From VXNE01 sp965206615 (GTDB lineage Bacteria > Pseudomonadota > Gammaproteobacteria > Pseudomonadales > Azotimanducaceae), in contig CBDBKI010000002.1 in the NCBI GenBank assembly GCA_965206615.1, positions 1 to 64,000 of the forward strand: a stretch of 64,000 bases of DNA, read 5' to 3'. Position 1 is the first letter of the stretch. Every line of letters begins with the position of its first letter. Both the position numbers and the translations under genes were made by a program. Shown one piece after another: positions 1 to 7,008 of this stretch. The notes beneath the pieces are model-generated. The model saw only the letters and a program-made list of their open reading frames with translations, was not told the origin of the DNA and made no database searches.

Positions 1-447
1 GAGGTCGTCGGACTGCGACTCGACGACCTTGACTGGCAGGACGAGACGCTGCGGGTCCGTCGCCCGAAGCCGGGGCGGACGCATCACTATCCACTCTCGC
101 GCGGCGTCGGGCAGGCGATCGTACGTTACGTTCGCGAGGTGCGGCCTGCGCGCCCCGAGCGCACGCTGTTCCTCACGCTCAGCGCCCCACTCCGTCCGCT
201 GAGCCGGAGCGCGATGTGGTACGTGGTCGGAAGCCGCCTCGACCGGATCGGCATCACGGGCAAGCGTCGTGGTCCGCATGCGCTGCGTCATGGCGCAGCG
301 CAGCACCTGCTCGACCACGGCTTGTCGATGAAGGAGGTCGGCGACTATCTCGGCCATCGCAGCGTCTCGGCCACGTCGGCTTACGCCAGGGTGCAGCTCA
401 GCGCCCTGCGCGAGGTGGCGGACATCGATCTGGGGGGCTTGGCATGA
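1..447 (+). CDS. Tyrosine recombinase, first gene of a RIT trio (5' end outside window)
   Basis: The frame is open from base 1 to a TGA at 445-447 and gives the last 148 residues of a phage-integrase-type site-specific recombinase. The catalytic C-terminal half is visible: the HALRH box (H-x-x-R-H), the GH of LGHRS and the TSAYA stretch with the nucleophilic tyrosine. The stop overlaps the next recombinase start as ATGA. Three overlapping tyrosine recombinase genes in a row are the hallmark of recombinase-in-trio (RIT) elements, so this is most likely the RitA-type member. That RIT assignment is established knowledge applied to gene order. Only the C-terminal part is in view, so integrity is unknown. 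Confidence 0.85.
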   Translation, partial: EVVGLRLDDLDWQDETLRVRRPKPGRTHHYPLSRGVGQAIVRYVREVRPARPERTLFLTLSAPLRPLSRSAMWYVVGSRLDRIGITGKRRGPHALRHGAAQHLLDHGLSMKEVGDYLGHRSVSATSAYARVQLSALREVADIDLGGLA

Positions 448-1397
448 CTCTCCAGGACGCGATCGACCGCTATGTCGCGTGGCGCCAGGCCCACGGCGCG
501 AAGTTCGACACCAGCGCACACATGCTGCACGACTTCAGCAGGCACGTTGGCGGGAACATCGACTGCGGCGCTGTCGCCGATGCGGACGTTCTCAGCTTCC
601 TTGCCGGCAACGGCCGGCTCACCCGGTACCGCGCGAACAAGTACGGCGTCCTGACCGGGTTCTACCGCTACGCGATCAGCCGCGGGTACGCGGCTCGATC
701 GCCGCTTCCCGCAGCGGCGGACGAGCCGAGAAAGCCGCCTTCGGCACCGCCTTACGTCTACTCCCATGAGGAACTGCGGCGCCTGTTCGGCGCCATCGAT
801 AGCAGCCTGCAGCGCGCGGTACGGCTGGACGCTGATACCTTGCGGGCGTTGCTCCTGATGCTCTACGGCGCCGGGCTGCGCTTCGGCGAGGCCCGACGCC
901 TCACGCTCGACGATGCCGACCTGGCCGACGCCGTGCTGACCATACGCGACACGAAGTTCTACAAGACCCGTCTCGTTCCCATCGGCCCGCAACTCGTCGA
1001 CGCCCTGCGGGCTTACTTCGCCAGGCGCATCGAGCGTCCGCTGCCAGACGGCGGGAGCTCCACCTTCCTTGCGAACCTCGACGGCACCCCTTTGGCGAGT
1101 CGCACCGTCGGTAACGCGTTCACGAGGCTGCTCAAGGTCGCCGGGATCCAAACCGACCGGAAAGACGCACGGCGACCCCCGTGCCTTCACTCGCTGCGCC
1201 ACACGGCGGCCGTGCATCGGCTGGAGTCCTGGTACCGCCAGGGAGCCGATGTGCAGCGGCTGTTGCCGGTGCTCTCGACCTGGCTCGGCCACGCTCATCT
1301 CGATGGTACCCAGGTCTACCTGTCGATGACGCCGGAACTGCTGCATGAGGCTGCACTTCGCTTCGATGGCTATGTCAACGGGGGTGACCATGAGTGA
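444..1397 (+). CDS. Tyrosine recombinase, second gene of the first RIT trio
   Basis: 317-residue tyrosine recombinase. An N-terminal SAM-like core-binding region (about residues 1-105) precedes the catalytic domain. The catalytic domain holds the first arginine in GAGLRFGEA, the HSLRHT box, the GH of WLGHAH and the tyrosine in TQVYLS. The start at 444 overlaps the stop of the upstream recombinase by 4 bases, and the end overlaps the next gene by 8, so translation is probably coupled. This is the RitB-type position. It appears intact. The product would act on DNA with its two partners; the exact transposition reaction of RIT elements is not evident from the sequence. Confidence 0.9.
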   Translation: MTLQDAIDRYVAWRQAHGAKFDTSAHMLHDFSRHVGGNIDCGAVADADVLSFLAGNGRLTRYRANKYGVLTGFYRYAISRGYAARSPLPAAADEPRKPPSAPPYVYSHEELRRLFGAIDSSLQRAVRLDADTLRALLLMLYGAGLRFGEARRLTLDDADLADAVLTIRDTKFYKTRLVPIGPQLVDALRAYFARRIERPLPDGGSSTFLANLDGTPLASRTVGNAFTRLLKVAGIQTDRKDARRPPCLHSLRHTAAVHRLESWYRQGADVQRLLPVLSTWLGHAHLDGTQVYLSMTPELLHEAALRFDGYVNGGDHE

Positions 1398-2223
1398 CTT
1401 CCGCACCCTCGGACCCTGGCTGCGGCGCTTCCTGATCGAACACATCGTCACGGAGCGCAACCTCGCCCGCAACACGCAGAGGAGCTACCGGGACACCTTC
1501 GCCCTCCTGCTGCCGTTCATCGGCACCAAGGCTCGCAAGCCCGTCGACCGACTCAGCGTTCAGGACGTCACAGCGCAGCGCGTACTGGACTTCCTCGCCT
1601 ACATCGAGGACGACCGCGGCTGTTCCGTGCAGACCCGCAACCAGCGCCTGACAGCCGTTCGCGCCTTCGCGCGCTTCGTCGCCAGCCGCGATCCGGCCCT
1701 TCTGGAGTGGAGCGCGAACATCCGCGCAATCGCCTTGAAGAAGGCAACGCCGCAGCCCATCGGCTGGCTCAGCAAGACGGAAATGAACGCCATGCTTGAA
1801 GTCCCTGATCGCGGCACGCCGAGAGGGCGGACGGAACACGCCCTGTTGCTGTTCCTCTACAACAGCGGCGCGCGCGTCTCCGAAGCGACGGATCTGGTGG
1901 TGGGAGATCTGCTGATCGGCCGACGCGACACCGGCCATGCGCTCGCGACCGTCCGCGGCAAGGGCGGGAAGCAGCGTCAGTGTCCGCTCTGGCCGCGGAC
2001 TGAACGCGTCCTCTCCAGCCTCGCGACGGAGCGGGGACCCCGCGATGCCGTCTTCCTCAGCCGGCAGCAGAGACCGTACACGCGGTTCGGGGTCTACCGG
2101 CTCGTCGAGCGTTGTGCGACCGGTGTGTCATCGCTCGCCGGAAGGAAGATCACGCCCCACGTGATCCGTCATTATCTCTTGAACTTTTTTATGTCGAGTA
2201 ACAGACAGGTCGCGACTGTATGA
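1390..2223 (+). pseudogene. Tyrosine recombinase, third gene of the first RIT trio, 3' truncated
   Basis: Starts at ATG 1390 inside the end of the preceding gene. It reads as an intact tyrosine recombinase up to the H-x-x-R-H box (HVIRH near codon 258), then changes to about 20 unrelated residues and stops at 2223. The GH and the nucleophilic tyrosine that should follow are absent, so the product cannot be a working recombinase. The break at about 2171-2185 coincides with the end of the opposite-strand RIT set, whose terminal inverted repeat begins at 2189. The simplest reading is that the second RIT element inserted into this gene. 277 residues remain of an expected 320-340. Confidence 0.85.
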
Positions 2224-2274
2224 ACTGAGTTCACTGGCTATTTTTGTCCATCGGCCTTCCGTTACCCGACATAA
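2189..2274. repeat. Inverted repeat at the 3' terminus of the second RIT element
   Basis: A 14-base arm at 2189-2202 (TTATGTCGAGTAAC) is mirrored at 2261-2274 with one mismatch. A smaller palindrome TGAAC-TGA-GTTCA lies between them at 2221-2233. The structure sits exactly between the broken ritC of the first trio and the 3' end of the opposite trio, where an element terminus is expected. RIT elements are known to carry inverted-repeat ends; assigning this one as that end is inference. Confidence 0.6.
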
Positions 2275-2285
2275 TCCTGTCGAGG

Positions 2286-3284
2286 TTACAGCCCATTCAG
2301 AAAGCCGAGGAGGCGGTCAGGCGGCTGGTATCGACCGGGATCGCCTATTGGCGGCGATGTCTTGGCGAGTGCCTGCTCTTTCATCGCGAGTGTTGCCTCG
2401 ATATAAATCTGAGTGGTGTCGATGCGCTCATGCCCGAGCCATAGTGCGATCACCGAACGATCAACTCCCGCCTGCAAGAGATCCATGGCCATGGTATGCC
2501 GCAACCGATGGACGGTGACCCGCTTGTCTTTCAATGACGGGCAGGCCTTTGAGGCTGTCATGCGGTGCTTGTTCAACAGGTACTGTACGCCATCCACACT
2601 GAGCCGGTTGCCTCTTGCGCTGGGAAAGAGCACATCGTCAGTGCCACGCGGCGGTTCCTGCAGCCAGCTCTTCAACACGGTCCGAGTTGGCTTGGCGAGC
2701 GGCGTACAGCGTTCCTTGCGTCCCTTTCCGACGACCCTCAGGTGGGTTGCGTTGTCAGCGAAAAGGTCTTCGCGTTTGAGTCCGGTCATCTCGGACAGGC
2801 GCAAGCCAGTTTGCACGGCGGTCAAGATGAAGGCGTGGTCACGTCTGCCAGACCAGGTACCTGTATCCGGCGCCGCGAGCAAGGCATCGACCTCGTCACG
2901 GTTGAGAAAGCCGACCTGTTTGCGCGTGTATCGCTTGCTCGGAATGGCGAGCACTCTCTGGATCTGTGCCGCATGGGTCGGCAGTTCGAACGCCGCGTAG
3001 CGAAAGAAGGAATGGATTGCGGCAAGCCGCAAGTTGCGGCTGCGGATGCTCAGTCCCCGCTGCGTTTCCAGGTCGTTCAGAAAGGCCACGACCAATGGTG
3101 CATCGATCTGCGCGAAATCCAGGTTTGAGGGTGACCGCTTTAGGCACTGTTGCGCAAATATCAGGAGTTGGCGGAACGAGTCTCGATAGGAACTGACGGT
3201 GTGCGGACTCGCTTGGCGCTGTTGCATCAGGCGCTGGGTAAAGAATCGCTCCAGCAGGGGCGCCAGACTGATTTTGCAGGTCAT
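2286..3284 (-). CDS. Tyrosine recombinase, third gene of the second RIT trio
   Basis: 332-residue tyrosine recombinase with a complete catalytic set: R in TGLRLSE, HRLRHT box, WLGHER and the tyrosine in TTQIYIE. The ATG at 3284 overlaps the stop of the upstream recombinase as ATGA. A longer in-frame start at 3359 exists, but it would run about 75 bases into the upstream gene and was not chosen. RitC-type position. It is intact, unlike the equivalent gene of the first trio, and sequence identity between the two is low by eye, so these are two different RIT elements and not a recent duplication. Confidence 0.9.
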   Translation of the reverse strand: MTCKISLAPLLERFFTQRLMQQRQASPHTVSSYRDSFRQLLIFAQQCLKRSPSNLDFAQIDAPLVVAFLNDLETQRGLSIRSRNLRLAAIHSFFRYAAFELPTHAAQIQRVLAIPSKRYTRKQVGFLNRDEVDALLAAPDTGTWSGRRDHAFILTAVQTGLRLSEMTGLKREDLFADNATHLRVVGKGRKERCTPLAKPTRTVLKSWLQEPPRGTDDVLFPSARGNRLSVDGVQYLLNKHRMTASKACPSLKDKRVTVHRLRHTMAMDLLQAGVDRSVIALWLGHERIDTTQIYIEATLAMKEQALAKTSPPIGDPGRYQPPDRLLGFLNGL

Positions 3285-4225
3285 GACCGATCCTCCCAAC
3301 GACTTTCGAGGCGGCGCATGGCTTCGCCCATCAACTCGGGAGAGGCTTCCAGATACCATTGAGTATCGGCGATGTGCACATGTCCCAGATAGGCGGATAA
3401 AATCGGCAGCAGACGCTCGGGATCCTGGTCGCGCCGATACCAGTTCACCAAGGTATTCGTTGCGAAACGGTGTCTGAAATCATGCAGACGTGGTCCGTGG
3501 CTGTCACACGCGCCACGCAGACCGATCCGGCGCGACAGTGCGTAAAAGGCACGGTGGATCTGTCCATTATCCAGCCGGTTCCCCCAACTGGAAACAAATA
3601 GGTATGACGATACCGGGCGTCCCGCCCAATGGCGCTCGCGTCGGATGATGTAGTCGGCAAGGACGTCGCGGGTCGAGTTGTGCAACGGGACCAGGCGCGT
3701 TCGGCCGTGTTTGGCTTCTCGCACTGTCAGCACCGCGGTATCGAGATCGACATCCCGGAGTTGGAGATTCCGCGCTTCACCCAGACGGAGCCCCGAGACG
3801 CTGAGCAGACCGAACAGGCAGTAGTAGACCCAGGACAGCAATGCGCCCCGTTCAAAACGGTGCGGCATGTCGAGGGCGGCGCGCAGCAGGTTCTGGATCT
3901 CTTCATCGGAGTACAGATACGGTTTTGCCCGCTTGGGCCGAAAGGGAAGCAACCCCGGGGACGGAACCTCCGTGCGCGGGTCCGTGGCCTTGCGATAGCG
4001 CGCAAAGACACGCACATGGCCCAGCCGTTTCGACCAATACGCGGGCCGGGCGCTCTCGGGCTGTTGCGCCCAGGCAAGCGCCAGGGCCTCGGTGATGAAG
4101 GGTGCTTGGCTTTGCTCCATGAAATTGGCGAAGTCGAGTAGCGCCTTCCCGGCGTCACGCAATTTAAATCCCAGGTTGCGCCTCATGCTCAGGTACTCAA
4201 GGACGGCTTCGCGAAGAGTGCTCAT
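3281..4225 (-). CDS. Tyrosine recombinase, second gene of the second RIT trio
   Basis: 314-residue tyrosine recombinase. Core-binding region about 1-110. Catalytic residues are seen as SGLRLGEA, then the HDFRHRFA box, the GH of YLGHVH and the tyrosine in TQWYLEA. The start ATG at 4225 overlaps the upstream stop (ATGA), and its own stop overlaps the downstream start in the same way. This 4-base overlap chain is typical of RIT trios. It resembles the second gene of the first trio in layout, including the late W-Y-R sequence between the arginine box and GH. It appears intact. Confidence 0.9.
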   Translation of the reverse strand: MSTLREAVLEYLSMRRNLGFKLRDAGKALLDFANFMEQSQAPFITEALALAWAQQPESARPAYWSKRLGHVRVFARYRKATDPRTEVPSPGLLPFRPKRAKPYLYSDEEIQNLLRAALDMPHRFERGALLSWVYYCLFGLLSVSGLRLGEARNLQLRDVDLDTAVLTVREAKHGRTRLVPLHNSTRDVLADYIIRRERHWAGRPVSSYLFVSSWGNRLDNGQIHRAFYALSRRIGLRGACDSHGPRLHDFRHRFATNTLVNWYRRDQDPERLLPILSAYLGHVHIADTQWYLEASPELMGEAMRRLESRWEDRS

Positions 4226-5034
4226 CGAACACCTCCCGGCCATGGCAAGGCCAGGGTCCGCAGCGCTGCGAGATCGACCCGGGTGTATATCCTGGTGGTA
4301 TCGGGATGGCGATGCCCCAGTACGTCGCCAATCTCTCCCAATGAGGCACCCTGGCGCAGCATTCCAGTGGCAAGGCCATGGCGAAACTGGTGGGTACCGA
4401 AACTCGGTGCATCCAGCCCCGCACGCTTCAGCGAATTACGAACCACGGAACCAACGCCGCTGGGACCCCGAAAACCGCGAACGGGCGCCTTGGCGCGCAG
4501 GAATACGCGTCGACTGTTGCTCATTGGCCGCCCATGGCTCAGATAGGCGGCAATCGCTTCCCCGATCTCGCGGGACAAGGGAAGTTCGTTGCGCCTGCCG
4601 CCCTTGGCGCGAACGCGCAAGGTCCCGCTGTTCCAGTCGATGTCATCGAGTTCCAGAAAGGCTACTTCACTTGAACGTAGTCCCAGGCGAGCTAGCAGCA
4701 GCAAAATGGCATAGTCGCGACGCCCCATGGCGGTGTCCCGGTCAACACTGATCAACAATCGGTGAACTTGATCGGCTGAAATCGCACGCGGAACCGATGT
4801 CGCGGACCAGTTAGCGACGACGGGAACGGCGGCGGCCAGATCCGGCGTTCCCTCGCCACGATAGCGTAGGTACCCGAGAAAAGAGCGCAATGCGGTGGTC
4901 ATGAGCTTCGCTCGCTTCCTGCTCATGAGCAACGCCTCGCGTTGTACAAATCCAACGACGTCGCCAGCGCTCATCCGAGAAAGTGCGAGCTGTCCGCTAC
5001 CAAAACGGTGCTCGAGAAAGTTGCGTGGAGGCAT
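4222..5034 (-). pseudogene. Tyrosine recombinase, first gene of the second RIT trio, 5' truncated
   Basis: The open frame codes for 270 residues with a complete catalytic domain (R in LGLRSSE, HQFRHG box, LGHRHPDT, and the tyrosine in TRIYTR). The N-terminal 100 or so residues usual in RitA-type proteins are missing. Recombinase-like sequence begins at about RNFLEHRFG. Immediately upstream, from 5027, the DNA becomes a copy of an internal part of the fic gene at 30678-30868. The ATG at 5034 lies within that foreign piece. Without its own start and core-binding region the gene is probably dead, so this trio probably cannot act autonomously. Confidence 0.8.
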
Positions 5035-5217
5035 CGTCCAGGGTGCCGTGAGTCAGTAGCCGTTGCGTTTCCAGCAGGATCTCTTCGGTCAGGTGATTGT
5101 GCGTGTGCTCTCGAAGAAACTCCATTGCGTGATAGTTGTTGACTATCATTCGTTCGCTGATGTCTCGAGGGGAGCGCCCCGACCTCAGAAGTTCCTTGGC
5201 GACGCGGCGGGTGGTTG
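5027..5217. repeat. Repeat A copy 1: orphan internal fragment of a fic gene
   Basis: 191 bases that match 30678-30868 in the same orientation with two differences seen (at 5033 and near 5153). On the minus strand the copy corresponds to about residues 141-204 of the Fic protein. It carries neither start, stop nor the Fic motif, so it is a scar and not a gene. It joins the broken RIT recombinase on the left to the broken HNH gene on the right. Confidence 0.9.
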
Positions 5218-5642
5218 GGGTTGCTCTCGTACTGCGTCATCTGGAGTGCTCTTCCGTCGTACTCGATTCGCCAGCCTTCCTTCTCGTTTTTCAAAGTCGG
5301 TACGCCGTTCTTGCCCTTGATCCTCGAAAAGGTCCGCGTCGGCTTCGTCCAGTTTCCCAAATCGTTCTCAATGGTGGAGCCGAAGAACAAGTTGCATTGA
5401 TCGCACTCTTCGCGAGTGAAGAGCGTCCTGTTGCCAAGGAGGTGCGGGATGGCATGAGCGTCGTGTCGGAATCGCGTGTTGGCGCTGTCTCGTCCGCAGA
5501 AACGGCAGACTCGCGGGTCTGGCCCGGCTAGTACGAGTCGCTTGCCGGGGCGCAGGAAGAGTGGGTGGGCACCGACGTACGTCTCCTCGTAAAACTGGGC
5601 AGCTTTCTCTCCTCTTGCATCGAGGATTACAGGGGTTTCCAT
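5218..5642 (-). pseudogene. HNH_5-type endonuclease-like protein, 3' truncated
   Basis: Starting at ATG 5642 (AAAGGAG lies 10 bases upstream), about 140 residues read as an HNH protein: a CRFCGRD cysteine pair, a DAHAIP histidine, GN, and a second pair in ECDQCNLFFG. This spacing fits the HNH_5 type of zinc-bound HNH nuclease fold. The reading ends in foreign sequence at 5217, where the fic fragment begins, and continues only as nonsense into the recombinase. A start at 5774 is possible, but the extra 44 residues look non-coding. It lies behind the NYN remnant, perhaps once in one operon. Family call good; activity unlikely. Confidence 0.7.
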
Positions 5643-5783
5643 GGTCGGAGGTCTCCTTTGGTCGGCGGGGGAGAAGGGGCATGGGACGACTTCGCGTTGT
5701 TCTAGCGCGGTGTGGAGGTCTCGGTGTGCTGCTTCTGATCTTTCTGGTTCGGTGGCCCGCGGTGCAGTGCTCATGCGGTGGAC

Positions 5784-6688
5784 TCAGGGATCGCTGGTGG
5801 TGCGGGGTGAGACTGAGACATCAATGGCGTAGGTGAACTCGGTGTTCGGGCCTTGCTCCGGTCCGGTTCTGCCGGTGACGGTCACGCCGGCGAGCACCTC
5901 GAACTTCCTGCCGCGGAGGGCGTTAACGACGTTGGGGGTGTTGTGCTGCAGCTTCATGGATCCGGCGACGTCCCCGGCGCGTATGGTGATGGTCGTCTGC
6001 CCTTGCCGCCGAGCGGGCGCGATTATCGTTTCGGTGGCGTACCGGCGGATCCGGTCGGCCTCCGGCTCGGTAGTGGCGTCTGATTGACGGGTTTGGTCAG
6101 CGAGTGGAGGGCCCTCCGTGGCCAGATGTCTTGCCGCTTGACGGAGATGGTGTCGCTCGGGGGAGTCGAGATAGCGCCCTAGTACGTCGGCCGCGCCGCG
6201 GAGGAGCATGCGGTCGAGTTCGGCGGGTATCGCGTCGTGGACGTCGAGTGCCGAGAGGGCCGCGAGTTCGGCAGGAGACCGCGCTCGGATGAAGTCGTCC
6301 GCAACCGAGTCGAGCTGCTGAGTAGCGTTCGGAGTCTCGTCGGCGGGTTGATCCGTTTCGGCCCGGAAGGAGCCCTGGGGGTGGCGGACGGCAAGGAAGG
6401 CCTCTATGTCCGACTGGTGCCACTCCGTAGAGGTATCGGATTCCTGGCGCAGGAGGCGGGACTGGTTGCCTTGGTTGTAGCCGGAGGGGTGAATCCCAAG
6501 GAGGTGGACGCGGACACCGTAGGTTTGGGCGATCTGCACGCCGATGCGGACATCTTCGTCGCCCGACAGGAGGACGGCGTCCGAGATGGCGTTGTTGCGC
6601 GCGAGTTCGATGAGATCGGTGACGATGAGGGAATCGATGCCTTTCTGTCTTCCGGTGTAGGCGATGACGCCCAAGCGGAGCTTGACCT
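5784..6688 (-). pseudogene. NYN (LabA/DUF88-like) domain protein, 5' truncated
   Basis: The remaining part begins inside an NYN/PIN-like ribonuclease domain (KGIDSLIVTDLIELA, then LLSGDEDVRIGV and GVRVHLLGI, carrying two of the conserved acidic positions). It goes on into a charged linker and a C-terminal region of about 120 residues that resembles a small added domain. The domain's first strand, with the leading aspartate, is missing because the DNA becomes the copied ycaQ 3' end at 6689. No credible start remains. It is about 9 bases from the alternative start of the HNH remnant. Confidence 0.75.
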
Positions 6689-6882
6689 CTAGCGCGCGAG
6701 ACGCTGATCTCGTGCGAGCGATCGGCCTCGGGTTGCGCCGGTTGGCGGAATGGGCTGGTGGAGACCACGTACATATCGACGCCACATCTCCCGCCCGGCT
6801 CCGGGTGCCACTCGCCTGATCGATCCTCGATTAACCCCGAGTCAGGAGGGTAGTAAGCACGATTTGCGCGAGTGGCCGAGCT
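6689..6882. repeat. Repeat B copy 1: orphan 3' end of a ycaQ-like gene
   Basis: 194 bases that match 29681-29874 in the same orientation, with one difference seen (GAGACC versus GAGACT). On the plus strand it encodes the last 43 or so residues and the stop of the YcaQ-like protein, plus about 63 downstream bases. There is no 5' part of the gene here. It marks the left edge of the defence island. 6883-7008 holds nothing recognisable. Confidence 0.9.
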
Positions 6883-7008
6883 ATGTGGTATCTGTTGTCA
6901 TGACCAGTCAACAACGGTCTTTGCCTCCTGCAGCCCCAGCTTTGCGACGACCGTTGGTCCCCGATCGGAGAAATTACCGTCGAACTCCGCGCGTCTCGCG
7001 CACAGGCC

